DNA from: Rhodopseudomonas palustris
Lineage (GTDB): Bacteria > Pseudomonadota > Alphaproteobacteria > Rhizobiales > Xanthobacteraceae
Assembly (NCBI RefSeq): GCF_003031265.1
Contig: NZ_CP019966.1
Location: 2,790,001-2,854,000 of the forward strand
Direction of reading: 5' to 3'
DNA: 64,000 bases
Made by a program: the position numbers and the translations under genes. Shown here piece after piece: positions 31,650 through 40,234 of the stretch. The stretch's first letter is position 1; every line of letters starts with the position of its first letter. Under the pieces are notes generated by a model. It searched no databases and was not told the DNA's origin. It was given only the letters and a program-made list of their open reading frames with translations.

Positions 31650-33030
31650 TATCTTCGGGCCGGCAACGGCCGACTATGCCGTCACGGTGCGTCCGGCGGA
31701 AACGCGGACGTTCGACATGTTCGACACCTGGATCAAGGATTGTTCCTCGGCGACCGCGGAGGACGGCACCGAGCTCGAAGCGTCATTTTTCAATGGCATC
31801 ATTGCCGCGTTGCGCTCCCTGGCGCGCGCCAATGGCGCGACGCTTGCGGATTCGTCGGATAAAATCGTCGCTGAGGTTGGTACCGACGACGACCTGCTTA
31901 CCAAGGCGGTGCAGAACCTGATCCAGCGCGGTCTTACGAACTATGTCGTCGCCGCCGGAACCGCCGCCGCGATGGTGGCCACGTTGCAGCCGGCCTTGAA
32001 GGAGTATCGCGCCGGGTTCCATTGCTGGGTGAAGGCTAGCGCAGCGCCGACAGGATCAACCACAGTCAACTTCAACGGCCTCGGCGCAAAGTTGATCCTG
32101 AACCAGGACGGCAGCGCTATCGTCGCTGGACAGTGGTCGATGAACGCGTCGCTGCTGCTGTTCTACAACGGCACCTATTTCGAGTTGAAATCTCTCCACA
32201 ATAGCGCTGGGCCAATGACGCTCACCGCGCCGCGCGACTACTATGTCAACGCTTCGACCGGCAGTGACAGCAACGATGGCCTGACACTCGGCGCTGCGTT
32301 CCAGACCCTGCAAAAGGTGGCGAATGTCGCCTCGAACTTCATTCTGAACGGCTATACGATTACCGTCCACATTGCGCCCGGAACGTATGCGCCGGTGACG
32401 CTTCCACCGCTCGCTGGCGGTGGCGTGGCGGGAGGTTTGGTCAAGTTCGTCGGCGACGTGACGACCCCTGCCAACGTTCTGATCTCTGCCTCGCAGGGGC
32501 CAGCGGTGACGTCGGGCGGCAAGGGCTATCTGCTCTCCGGGGTCAAGGTGGCCAGCGCGGCCAACAATGCCACGACCGGTGCGCATGGCTCAGGCATCAC
32601 GGCACAAGGATCGGCCAGCGAAATCAGCTTGGTCAACGTCGAGTATGGCTTTTGTTACTTCGCGCACAAGGAAGCCGCCTACGGCGGGACTATCTATGTG
32701 CTTGGAACAGAGGCGTTGGCGGGGGCTTTTGAGACGATTTCCGGGGGGGCGGGAGTCGGAGGGCACGAATATGCTTATAGAGCCGGCCGCATTTTCCATT
32801 CCGGGAGCGCATCTCTGTCGATCTCTTCTGCAGTAGCGATCGGCTACTTTGCCAACTCTCAAACGCAGGGAATGATCGTGACGGGATTCTCCTCAATCAC
32901 CGGGGCTGGGAATATGACCGGGCAGAAGTACTACGTGTCGGCAGGCGCGGTCATCGATGTCGGAGGAGCTGGGGGGAGTTACCTGCCTGGTACGACGGCC
33001 GGCGTGAATTCCGGAGGATATTACCTGTAA
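31642..33030 (+). CDS. Tail fibre or spike with pectin-lyase-like beta-helix
   Basis: 462 residues. A short N-terminal particle-binding part (to about residue 190) precedes YYVNASTGSDSNDGLTLGAA, the usual opening of phage beta-helix (pectate-lyase-like) domains, and Gly/Ser/Ala-rich repeats to the end (GGSYLPGTTAGVNSGGYYL). It is expected to bind the host surface polysaccharide. No catalytic residues could be assigned. Confidence 0.75.
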   Translation: MADIFGPATADYAVTVRPAETRTFDMFDTWIKDCSSATAEDGTELEASFFNGIIAALRSLARANGATLADSSDKIVAEVGTDDDLLTKAVQNLIQRGLTNYVVAAGTAAAMVATLQPALKEYRAGFHCWVKASAAPTGSTTVNFNGLGAKLILNQDGSAIVAGQWSMNASLLLFYNGTYFELKSLHNSAGPMTLTAPRDYYVNASTGSDSNDGLTLGAAFQTLQKVANVASNFILNGYTITVHIAPGTYAPVTLPPLAGGGVAGGLVKFVGDVTTPANVLISASQGPAVTSGGKGYLLSGVKVASAANNATTGAHGSGITAQGSASEISLVNVEYGFCYFAHKEAAYGGTIYVLGTEALAGAFETISGGAGVGGHEYAYRAGRIFHSGSASLSISSAVAIGYFANSQTQGMIVTGFSSITGAGNMTGQKYYVSAGAVIDVGGAGGSYLPGTTAGVNSGGYYL

Positions 33031-33044
33031 GGGAGATCATCGCA

Positions 33045-33638
33045 ATGCAGCGGAACCCATTCAATCCGTTCGACTGGTACTGGCTCTCCGACGATGGGCG
33101 GCTGTTCTCCAGCGCCGCGCAGGCGTTGGTGGCGGAAAGCCATCCTGCCTATGTGGCATGGACCGCCGAGAACAGGCCGACACCGTGGCCGCGCGACCAG
33201 ACTGGAAGTCAGACCATCGCGGCGCTGCAGGATGTGCTGACGCCATATGGTCTGTTTGCCGACCTTAGCCTTTACACGACCATCAAGCGCGACGAGTTGA
33301 TCGATGCGGGGTTCACCTTCGGTGGCGTCGTCTACCAATCGCGGCCGACCGATCGCGAGAACATCATCGGCGCGGCGCTGATGGCGTCGATGGCTGTGGC
33401 AGGCGGCGCACAGCCTGGAAACTATCGCTGGGCAGATCCCGATGCGGACTTCGAGTGGATCGCGCTCGACAATACCAAGGTGAAGATGGATGCCCCGACC
33501 GTGATCGCCTTCGGTCGGGCACAGGCGGCGCGCAAACAGGCGCTGATCTTCGCGGCACGCACCATCAAGGATCAGGTCGCGGCCGGCGCGATCACCACAA
33601 CGGCTGCGATCGACGCGGCTCTTGCAGCCACGCCCTAG
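33045..33638 (+). CDS. DUF4376-type tail fibre accessory protein
   Basis: 197 residues. The middle reads TTIKRDELIDAGFTFGGVVY then DRENIIGAALMAS, and FEWIALDNTKVKMDAPTVIA with a final helix, matching the DUF4376 pattern of fibre-associated proteins. It follows the fibre gene by 14 bases, as fibre assembly proteins do. Function is inferred from family and place. Confidence 0.7.
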   Translation: MQRNPFNPFDWYWLSDDGRLFSSAAQALVAESHPAYVAWTAENRPTPWPRDQTGSQTIAALQDVLTPYGLFADLSLYTTIKRDELIDAGFTFGGVVYQSRPTDRENIIGAALMASMAVAGGAQPGNYRWADPDADFEWIALDNTKVKMDAPTVIAFGRAQAARKQALIFAARTIKDQVAAGAITTTAAIDAALAATP

Positions 33639-33695
33639 CGGGCGGCCGAAAGTCCAGGCTGCGGCGAGCGGCCGATCATCAACGGAGCATTCGTC

Positions 33696-33968
33696 ATGAC
33701 CGACCTCGATCCCGAGGCCGCGCCCGCGCGTGCGCGGCCGAAGCGCTTGACCCTGATTGACGAGTGGAAGCGCGAGGCGCGGCGGTTGTGGTCGATGCGC
33801 GCGGCGCTCGGCGGGGCGCTGCTGTGGTCGGCCGTCGGCGGACTGCTGATGGTGTGGCCCGGCATCGCCAGCGTGGTCCCACCGCTAGCTTACGCCGTGA
33901 TCGGCGTGGCGCTGTCGATCATCTACGGGCTCGCCCGCATCCTCAAACAACCAGGAACAGACACATGA
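33696..33968 (+). CDS. Holin candidate, 90 aa
   Basis: A basic N-terminus is followed by two hydrophobic segments, ALGGALLWSAVGGLLMVWPG and VVPPLAYAVIGVALSIIYGL, with a short loop. This layout and the four-base overlap with the endolysin gene suggest a holin or pinholin that depolarises or opens the inner membrane at lysis. No specific family was recognised. Confidence 0.6.
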   Translation: MTDLDPEAAPARARPKRLTLIDEWKREARRLWSMRAALGGALLWSAVGGLLMVWPGIASVVPPLAYAVIGVALSIIYGLARILKQPGTDT

Positions 33969-34465
33969 AGACGACCCACAAGGCCGGCCTGTCCGTTGCA
34001 GGTGCAGCGCTCGCTGGCGTGCTGATCGCGCATTGGGAGGGCATGAACCTCGTCGCGAAGCACCTGCCGTTCGATCCGCCGGGCGTGATCACCGTGTGCG
34101 GCGGAATCACCAACTACGATTGGCCGTGGTTGAAGGCCGGTATGACCTTCACCAAGGAGCAGTGCGAGCACGAGCTAGCGCATGTCGGCGAGCGCTATGC
34201 CGACAAGGTTGTGCTGTGCGTTCCGTCGCTGCCGGAGATGCCGCCGCACCGTCAGGCGGCGATCGCCTCGTTCGCGGTCAATCTCGGCGTCGGCAAGGTG
34301 TGCGGAACGTCGATCGCCCGCGATCTGAATGCCGGCCGCATCCGCGAGGCTTGCGACGCGATGGTCAAGTACGTCTATGCCAACGGCAACTTCATGAAAG
34401 GCCTGCTCAACCGCCGCACCGATGCGATGTGGGGCGAGCGGCCCTGGTGCCTGCGGGAGGACTGA
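33965..34465 (+). CDS. SAR-type endolysin, glycoside hydrolase 24 lysozyme
   Basis: 166 residues. A weakly hydrophobic Ala/Gly-rich segment (AGLSVAGAALAGVLIA, residues 7-22) is directly followed by the catalytic Glu in HWEGM (residue 25). Asp37 and Thr43 complete an E-D-T triad like that of phage 21 lysozyme. The C-terminal NRRTDAMWGERPWCL matches the family end. The signal-anchor-release arrangement implies export by the host Sec system and activation when the holin acts. Confidence 0.88.
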   Translation: MKTTHKAGLSVAGAALAGVLIAHWEGMNLVAKHLPFDPPGVITVCGGITNYDWPWLKAGMTFTKEQCEHELAHVGERYADKVVLCVPSLPEMPPHRQAAIASFAVNLGVGKVCGTSIARDLNAGRIREACDAMVKYVYANGNFMKGLLNRRTDAMWGERPWCLRED

Positions 34466-34469
34466 TCGC

Positions 34470-34568
34470 GTGGGACAAGCCGCAATCAGCTACGACGCGA
34501 GCGGGCTCTATGCGCTGACGGCGGTGTTCGTCGGGCTCTCGCTGCTCTGCATGATCTGGAGGAAGTGA
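34470..34568 (+). CDS. Tiny single-span membrane protein in the lysis cassette, 32 aa
   Basis: GTG 34470 follows a GGGAGGA ribosome site, and the stop ends one base before the i-spanin start. The product has one hydrophobic segment (YALTAVFVGLSLLCMIW) and a basic C-terminus. Placement between endolysin and spanin suggests a lysis-timing role (antiholin or second holin component), which is an inference. Confidence 0.55.
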   Translation: MGQAAISYDASGLYALTAVFVGLSLLCMIWRK

Positions 34569-34569
34569 G

Positions 34570-35010
34570 ATGTTGATCGACCTGTTCTGGTTGGCGGCCA
34601 CGTCGGACGTGGTGATCATGTCGCTGGCGGTCGTTGCGGCGATCGCCATCCTGATCACCAACTTTCCGTTGGTGCGGTGGTTTCCGGCCCTGGAAACCTA
34701 CGTGAGCACCGCGACGGCCATCGGCTACATCGCGCTGCTGATGTTTGGTGCGGTGCTCGGCGCCCGCATCGCCGACGAGCGCGCCGAGACCAAGAAGCTG
34801 CGCGACAATCTCGCGTGGTCGAACAAGCAGCTCGAACAGCAGGCCGCTTCGGCTGCGGAAGCTGCGCGGCTGCGACAGCAGGCCGAAGCCAAAGCGAACG
34901 ATGCCCAACGAAAGGTCGAAGACTATGAGTCTGAATTGGCGAAGCGGAAAGGTTGCGTTGATCCTCTCACTCGCGACGACCTTAAGCGCATGCGCGACCT
35001 CGAGCGGTAG
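34570..35010 (+). CDS. i-spanin (Rz-like) with N-terminal membrane segments and coiled coil
   Basis: 146 residues. Hydrophobic segments lie at about residues 10-30 and 48-68. They are followed by a long charged coiled coil (ETKKLRDNLAWSNKQLEQQA and after) reaching the end. This resembles Rz proteins, which span the periplasm from the inner membrane, although two hydrophobic segments are more than the usual one. The lipoprotein gene nested at its 3' end supports the assignment. Confidence 0.8.
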   Translation: MLIDLFWLAATSDVVIMSLAVVAAIAILITNFPLVRWFPALETYVSTATAIGYIALLMFGAVLGARIADERAETKKLRDNLAWSNKQLEQQAASAAEAARLRQQAEAKANDAQRKVEDYESELAKRKGCVDPLTRDDLKRMRDLER

Positions 35011-35215
35011 CCCGCCGGCTGCGGTGGTGCAGATCCCGCGCGATTGCGAGAACCTTGCCGAGAACGTCCCGTCGCCGCGCCGCGACGAGGGGCAGAACCC
35101 GAAAGCCGCACTGGCCCAGCACGTCGTGGCGCTGAAGCGCGCCAACACCAATCTGACCGCGACCCGCACCTGCCAGCAGCACCAGCGCGAACGCTTCGCC
35201 GGGCAGGGCTCGTGA
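34925..35215 (+). CDS. o-spanin (Rz1-like) lipoprotein
   Basis: 96 residues in the +1 frame relative to the i-spanin gene, starting inside its last 86 bases. The N-terminus is basic (NWRSGK), then hydrophobic (VALILSLATTLSAC) with a lipobox LSAC, so the mature protein is an outer-membrane lipoprotein. PPAAV after the Cys and the helical C-terminus fit o-spanins. Together with the i-spanin it would fuse the two membranes in the last step of lysis. Confidence 0.85.
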   Translation: MSLNWRSGKVALILSLATTLSACATSSGSPPAAVVQIPRDCENLAENVPSPRRDEGQNPKAALAQHVVALKRANTNLTATRTCQQHQRERFAGQGS

Positions 35216-35277
35216 TCGGCAACTGATGCCGTCCGGCGCGCGGTGCGCCGGGCGGTTAGACTTCGGGGTGGGCATTC

Positions 35278-35610
35278 ATGACGATGAACGACATCGTGCC
35301 GCGGCCGCGGTTCGAGCCGACTTACAATTTCGGCCATATCCTCATCCTGATCGGATGGCTGGCCGGCGGCATCGGTGGGGGCTTCGGCGTCTATCTGACG
35401 CTGCGGACCGAGATGTCCCAGCTGCGCAGCGAACTGGCGCTGATCTCGCTGCGGATGATGGCGGTCGAGAAGGGGCAGGACAAGCTCGCCGCCGGCTTCG
35501 ATCGCATGACCGAGATCCTCACCAGCGACGCCCGCCAGAACGTGCGCCTCGACTCCGTCGAAACGCGGCTCGGCGCGATCGAACACCGCGGCCTGACCGG
35601 GCCGCGGTGA
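35278..35610 (+). CDS. Membrane-anchored coiled-coil phage protein, 110 aa
   Basis: One hydrophobic segment (FGHILILIGWLAGGIGGGFG, about residues 18-37) is followed by an amphipathic helix with heptad-like spacing (EMSQLRSELALISLRMMAVE). Position after the spanins suggests a lysis or superinfection-exclusion accessory role. No family was recognised. A small GC-rich hairpin lies in the 62-base gap before it. Confidence 0.6.
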   Translation: MTMNDIVPRPRFEPTYNFGHILILIGWLAGGIGGGFGVYLTLRTEMSQLRSELALISLRMMAVEKGQDKLAAGFDRMTEILTSDARQNVRLDSVETRLGAIEHRGLTGPR

Positions 35611-35661
35611 CGTTGTTTGCAGATTCTGCACATCCCAAAATCAACATGGAGATCACCATCA

Positions 35662-36222
35662 ATGAACGCTGCTGAGGAGCTTCTGTCGGGCGCTGTTGCG
35701 TCCGTCGTCGCCGGGTTGCCAGGTGCAATCTGTGATCAGGCCAAGGCGCGCGGCCGGTATCTGGTCGAGTGCTTCGACGAGCACGGCGTGAAGCAGTGGG
35801 AGACCGAGATCGAAAATCTCGTCACCACGGCCGGCAAGAACGATCTGCTCGACAAGTACTTCGCGGGATCGGCCTACACGGCGGCGTGGTACATGGGCCT
35901 CGTCGACGGCGGCTCGACACCGACTTACAACGCGGGCGACACCATCGCGTCGCATGCGGGCTGGACCGAGAACGTCGGCTACAGCAACTCGACCCGCCCC
36001 AGCGTGAGCTGGAATGCGGCGTCGGCCGGCTCCAAGGCGACCACCAGCACCTCGTTCAGCATCAATGCCGCGGGCACGCTGGCCGGCGCCTTCCTGGTGA
36101 CCAACAGCACCAAGAGCGGCACGACCGGCATCATGTACTCGGTCGGCGCGTTCACCGGCGGCAGCTTCACGGTGCAGAACGGCTGGACCGTCAACGTCAC
36201 CTGGACCGGAACGATCACCTAA
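35662..36222 (+). CDS. Phage virion-type protein, 186 aa, function unknown
   Basis: ATG 35662 is used because the in-frame extension upstream has no ribosome site. VECFDEHGVKQWETEIENLV then AGKNDLLDKYFAGSAYTAAW resembles proteins I recall from fibre regions of rhizobial prophages. The C-terminal half is Ser/Thr/Gly-rich beta sequence. It begins a block of small structural-looking genes that ends with the repeat protein. Confidence 0.6.
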   Translation: MNAAEELLSGAVASVVAGLPGAICDQAKARGRYLVECFDEHGVKQWETEIENLVTTAGKNDLLDKYFAGSAYTAAWYMGLVDGGSTPTYNAGDTIASHAGWTENVGYSNSTRPSVSWNAASAGSKATTSTSFSINAAGTLAGAFLVTNSTKSGTTGIMYSVGAFTGGSFTVQNGWTVNVTWTGTIT

Positions 36223-36243
36223 ACCACCTAGGAGTACAGCACG

Positions 36244-36432
36244 ATGTCTCTCAAAGTCGGGGATGCCGCGCGCATTCCGCACTCGACGTTCACCGGCACG
36301 CTCGCCGAGCAGCGTTTCGACCCGAAGGAAGGCACCCGCGAGGTGCTGTTCGTCTGGACCGACGCCGAGGGCGTCGAGCAGCAGCGCTGGTTCGCCGAGG
36401 ATCAGCTCGAAGTCGTCACCGCGGCCGCCTAG
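36244..36432 (+). CDS. Hypothetical protein, 62 aa
   Basis: A ribosome site (AGGAG) lies 12 bases before ATG 36244. The small protein has a beta-rich look (EGTREVLFVWTDAEGVEQQR) similar to short SH3-like domains. No family was assigned. Confidence 0.55.
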   Translation: MSLKVGDAARIPHSTFTGTLAEQRFDPKEGTREVLFVWTDAEGVEQQRWFAEDQLEVVTAAA

Positions 36433-36498
36433 CGCGCCGAGACCGCGCGGCGCGGAGTTTGCGCGCGCAATCCAAAAAAGCACCTGAAGGATAGACCC

Positions 36499-36735
36499 AT
36501 GACGGCTTTACAAGACAAGCTCGCCGAGCTGCAGCCCTATGTCGGCAAGAATTGGAACACCGACAAAGAGTCGATTCCGATGCCGATTTCCGACGTGCTG
36601 ATGTCGAAGCTCGACGGCACCGGCATTCCCTATTGCTGGATCGAGCCCGGTGTCTCGGCCGGGCCGCCGCAGACCGACCGGATTGTGATCACCGTCGACG
36701 AGAACGCCGACATCACGTCGATCGCTATCGGCTGA
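36499..36735 (+). CDS. Hypothetical protein, 78 aa
   Basis: GAAGGA precedes ATG 36499. The protein has an N-terminal helix (LQDKLAELQPYVGKNW) and a C-terminal beta segment (DRIVITVDENADITSIAIG). It lies between the previous small gene and the repeat protein. Function is unknown. Confidence 0.55.
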   Translation: MTALQDKLAELQPYVGKNWNTDKESIPMPISDVLMSKLDGTGIPYCWIEPGVSAGPPQTDRIVITVDENADITSIAIG

Positions 36736-36748
36736 GGACCGCACGTTC

Positions 36749-39166
36749 GTGACTGCAAGCGTCGTCGGCCAAGCGGTCGGGACCACATCGGCAACGCTGC
36801 CGTCTCATCAGGCGGGAGACGTCATCGTCGGCTTTGGGTTTCGCGACGGCTCCACCACGCCGCCGACGCTGCCGGCCGGATGGACGGCGATCGGGACTGG
36901 CACCAAGACGGGCACCAGTTGCTCGGTCAGGTTCGCCAAGAAAATCGCCGCATCGTCGAGCGAGACGACGGGCACGTGGACGAGCTCGTCGCGGCTTCAA
37001 ATCGCGATCGCCCGTCCATCTTCCGGCACGACGGCTGATGTCGGCGCCAACGTCAACAACGCTGGAACGACCAACACGATCAATTGGCCGGCGCTGACGC
37101 TCAACGTCACCGACGGCAGCTCGATGTTGCTCGGCTTCATCGGCCATCGATCCGTCGATACGACGATCGAGACCGCGCCGAGCGGCATGACGAACATCTC
37201 CGACGGTGTCGACGCGACGGCAGAAACCGCCGCGCATAGCACCGGCGGCGTGACGTCCTGGTCATCGACCAACCAGACGATCACCGGAACGGCTTCCGGC
37301 TGGATAAATTGGCTTATCGAGGTCACTGAGACCAGTTCTGGAGGTGGCGGAGGTGGGAGCGTCACCTCGACGCTAACGGACAGCACTGCGCGCACGGGAT
37401 CGACCGGGACGACATCGACAGTTACCGGCGTTCCGATCGGGACTGCCGCCGCCGACCGCGTCGTGGTGGTATGCGTCTTCAATCTGGCCGGCGTAGACTA
37501 TATGTCGGCTACGATCGGCGGGGTGCCTGCTACAATCACCCAGGTTAACGTCGGCGCCGTTCTGGCATTGTTGAGCGCTGTCGTCCCGACGGGAACCTCT
37601 GCGAGCGTCGTAACCACTGGCGCAGCATCGCATCAATCGGTTGTTGAAGGCGTCTTCGCGCTTTCTGGTGCGACCGGGGCAACCCCATCCGACACGATCG
37701 GCGTTCCAGCCGACAATGGCGTCATCGATGTTGGGGCTGGCGGCTCGCTGATTGCGGTTGCGGGAGGTGGGTCGCCATCTTCGTGGGTGGGCGTCACCTC
37801 TGCGTATGCGGACACAACCAACACTATCTATGGAGGTAAGTTCGACAACCCCGGTGGCGGGCTGACCAATCGAGCGGTGTCGTATTCTAGCGCGGGTGTC
37901 TTGGTCGCGGCTGCCTTTACGGCGGCCGCCGGTGGCAGCAGCGCCTCGGGATCGCTCACCGAGAGCGCATCTCTCGGCGACGCCGCGTCTGTCCTGGTGT
38001 CGCAGGTTGCGGCCTCGGCGGAAAGTGGGGCATCGGATGCCGCTCAGACCGCAATAGTGGTGATTACCGTTGCGGCGGCCGAAACCGCGGCCTCTGGCGA
38101 GGCGATCGGCAGCAGCGTGCCGCTGAGCGCGGCGGTGGCGGATTCGGGCGCGGCTGGCGAGAGCCTGACGGCTGCCAGTGCTGTGGCGCTGGCGGGCGCT
38201 GAGACGGCCGGCAGCGGGGGTGCAGCGTCTGCCTTGGCGGCTGCATCTCCGGCGATCAGCGAGGCTGGGGCGGCCTCTGAGGCCTCCAGCGTCGCGGCTG
38301 CGGTCACCGGTGCTGTTGCCGACACGGGGACGGCTGGAGAGGCCAGCGCGGGCGGTGCGGCGCTCGCCGCGGCGGCAGCGGACACCGCAGGTGCGGCCGA
38401 CAGCGCGACGACCGGATCCTCCACCTCCGCGAGTGCCGCCGAGACGGCGGCGGCCGCAGCGGCTGCGGCCGGGACGGCTTCGGCTGTTGTGGGGACCCTG
38501 GAGAGCAATGCCGCAGTCAGCGTTGCTGTGGCTGCGGCGACGCTCAGCGTGGCGCAGGCAGATGCCGGCGCGGGCGGCGATGCAGCGACCGGCTCGGCTG
38601 GGTTTCAGGCCGTGGCAGGCGAGACGATCGCGGCTGGAGATCTTGCGGCCGTGGCCTCGGCGATCGCGGCCGCTGTGATGGCTGCGACCGGCGCGGCCGG
38701 CGATGGTGCGGCGGCTTCCGCCAGCCTGGCCGTCGCTGCGGCGGCCGTCGCCGCGGCGGGCGAGGCTTCGGCCGCGGGGCCTGTCGCTGCGGTGGCTGCG
38801 GCTGATGTGGCCAGCTTCACGGACAGTCTGGCGCAGGCGATCTCCGCTGCGGCGCAGGCGAGCGCGGCTGCGGCCGCCGGCGATCAAGCCGTGCTGTGGG
38901 TGGCGATCGCGGCGGCGACGGGCGAGTCCGCAGCGCCGGATGATGACGCGGCGCCGGTGGTGCTGATCGACACCGGGCTGGCCGAGAGCGTGCCGGCGAT
39001 CGACCTGATCGTCGGGTTTGGCAATGGCACCATTCAGCGGATCGCGGTGCGCTTCATCACCGGGCAGGCGGCGGGGCCGGTGGTGCTGCGGGGGCAGGCG
39101 GCCGGCGCTGCGGCGGTGATCGGGCAGGCGCGCGGCGCCATTCAATTGCGAGGGCAGGACACATGA
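36749..39166 (+). CDS. Large repetitive virion-surface protein candidate, 805 aa
   Basis: GTG 36749. The N-terminal 200 residues are a globular beta domain (GDVIVGFGFRDGSTTPPTLP then WTAIGTGTKTGTSCSVRF) of a kind found in phage structural proteins. A glycine hinge and a second beta domain follow (about 210-395). Residues 403-755 are about 18 tandem 20-residue repeats with acidic residues at positions 3 and 9 and Gly at 8. The end is basic and glutamine/glycine-rich (ITGQAAGPVVLRGQAAG). A long fibre or adhesin role is inferred. The stop overlaps the next start. Confidence 0.7.
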   Translation: MTASVVGQAVGTTSATLPSHQAGDVIVGFGFRDGSTTPPTLPAGWTAIGTGTKTGTSCSVRFAKKIAASSSETTGTWTSSSRLQIAIARPSSGTTADVGANVNNAGTTNTINWPALTLNVTDGSSMLLGFIGHRSVDTTIETAPSGMTNISDGVDATAETAAHSTGGVTSWSSTNQTITGTASGWINWLIEVTETSSGGGGGGSVTSTLTDSTARTGSTGTTSTVTGVPIGTAAADRVVVVCVFNLAGVDYMSATIGGVPATITQVNVGAVLALLSAVVPTGTSASVVTTGAASHQSVVEGVFALSGATGATPSDTIGVPADNGVIDVGAGGSLIAVAGGGSPSSWVGVTSAYADTTNTIYGGKFDNPGGGLTNRAVSYSSAGVLVAAAFTAAAGGSSASGSLTESASLGDAASVLVSQVAASAESGASDAAQTAIVVITVAAAETAASGEAIGSSVPLSAAVADSGAAGESLTAASAVALAGAETAGSGGAASALAAASPAISEAGAASEASSVAAAVTGAVADTGTAGEASAGGAALAAAAADTAGAADSATTGSSTSASAAETAAAAAAAAGTASAVVGTLESNAAVSVAVAAATLSVAQADAGAGGDAATGSAGFQAVAGETIAAGDLAAVASAIAAAVMAATGAAGDGAAASASLAVAAAAVAAAGEASAAGPVAAVAAADVASFTDSLAQAISAAAQASAAAAAGDQAVLWVAIAAATGESAAPDDDAAPVVLIDTGLAESVPAIDLIVGFGNGTIQRIAVRFITGQAAGPVVLRGQAAGAAAVIGQARGAIQLRGQDT
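37955..39013 (+). repeat. About 18 tandem 60-bp coding repeats
   Basis: The repeat unit is 20 residues, with a consensus of about Ala-Ala-(Glu/Asp)-(Ser/Thr)-x-Ala-Ala-Gly-(Glu/Asp)-Ala and then about ten small residues. The period is held exactly from residue 403 to 755 except for one 21-residue unit (about residues 643-663). DNA copies are degenerate, so the repeat is old or selected at protein level. Confidence 0.8.
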
Positions 39167-39519
39167 CGTTGCAGCATCCGCGCGTGCCGGACATGCCGCA
39201 GGGCGACGGCTGGCAGATCAACGGCACCGCGAAGAACGCCGACGGCACGCCGATGGATTTGACCGGAGCGGTGATCGAATGGGCGCTGGTGAACAACAAG
39301 AAGGTTACGGTCGCTCGCGCGTCGCTCACGGACTATATCGCCGTGGTGGACGCTGCCGCCGGCAAGCTGGTGATCACGCTGCCGTCGGCCTTCACCGCGG
39401 CGATCGCTGCCGACCAATATCAGGACTATCTGCGCGTCACGCTGCCCGGCGCTCCGCCGCAAACGCTGTGGCGCGGCCCGTTCGAGGTGACGTTCTCGCC
39501 GTTCAAGGGCAGCAACTAA
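39163..39519 (+). CDS. Phage protein of beta-sandwich type, 118 aa
   Basis: ATG 39163 overlaps the repeat-protein stop. The sequence DGWQINGTAKNADGTPMDLT then VIEWALVNNKKVTVARAS and LVITLPSAFTAAIAADQYQD looks like a BppU- or Ig-like beta fold from phage baseplate or fibre regions. The exact family is uncertain. It is the last plus-strand gene before the minus-strand block. Confidence 0.6.
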   Translation: MTLQHPRVPDMPQGDGWQINGTAKNADGTPMDLTGAVIEWALVNNKKVTVARASLTDYIAVVDAAAGKLVITLPSAFTAAIAADQYQDYLRVTLPGAPPQTLWRGPFEVTFSPFKGSN

Positions 39520-39532
39520 AACGGCCGATATG

Positions 39533-39793
39533 TCAACTGATAGTGGCGATCAGTAAATTCGGATCGGCTGAGTGTAAACTTGTCGCCCCGCCCCGTCGCT
39601 GTTGCACCCAAGCACAGCCTAATGCCCAAACCCTCGGTGGAATGTTGATCCTACAGCCGGGGCCGTAGCTCTCGTCTTCCTCCGACCAGTGCTCTGTAAT
39701 CCGGACATTGCCATCGACAATCTCGAATTCGAACGCGATCGTTTTGCCGTCCCGTTCGTGCTCGGTAAGATCGATGCGTAGTGTCTCTGACAT
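39533..39793 (-). CDS. Hypothetical protein, 86 aa
   Basis: The start at 39793 has an AAGGA site at suitable spacing on the minus strand. The N-terminal 45 residues (SETLRIDLTEHERDGKTIAF and FEFEIVDGNVRITEHW) look like a folded beta domain. The rest is less ordered. It is convergent with the preceding plus-strand gene. Confidence 0.5.
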   Translation of the reverse strand: MSETLRIDLTEHERDGKTIAFEFEIVDGNVRITEHWSEEDESYGPGCRINIPPRVWALGCAWVQQRRGGATSLHSADPNLLIATIS

Positions 39794-39935
39794 CGGGGTT
39801 TTTCCTTGCGAACGTAGCTTGGATGGCGCCATCGGATGAGTTGTCAAGATATGCTTGACAACTCCCCCGCGCAATCTGCGCCAACGATTTACGCCCAGCC
39901 CCGTCGCTCTTGCCGAGCGGCGGGGCTTTGGCGTT

Positions 39936-40139
39936 TCAGCGCTGCGGCAGCGGGTCGGCGGCGGGCTTGGCGGCGGGGGCGAGATCGCCGAGGGCGGCGA
40001 GGAAGGGCAGATTGCGGGCGATGGTGGCTTTCGCCACCCGCACGGCGATCACGGCGTAGGTATCGTCTTCGGCGATGATCCGGGCGTCGGTCTCGAGCAG
40101 CCCCTGGAAATGGTAAATCACGGCAATTGCACTCCACAT
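39936..40139 (-). CDS. Hypothetical protein, 67 aa
   Basis: ATG 40139 (minus strand). The hydrophobic start WSAIAVIYHFQGLLETDARI is followed by AVIAVRVAKATIARNLPFLA. No ribosome site is obvious and a GTG six bases earlier is possible. Low certainty. Confidence 0.4.
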   Translation of the reverse strand: MWSAIAVIYHFQGLLETDARIIAEDDTYAVIAVRVAKATIARNLPFLAALGDLAPAAKPAADPLPQR

Positions 40140-40234
40140 ACTCACTAACGGTGGAATTGTGGGGCGCGTTCGCGCGGTGTTTCAACAACACGACTGCCCA
40201 AAATGGGCGGTTTTCCCTGTCCGTTCGGACAGGA

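Noticed and set aside
37373..39145. Long minus-strand open frame of 590 codons opposite the repeat protein
   Set aside because: It mirrors the GC-rich repeat gene and is Arg/Gly/His-rich without motifs. This is a shadow of the strongly biased plus-strand codons.
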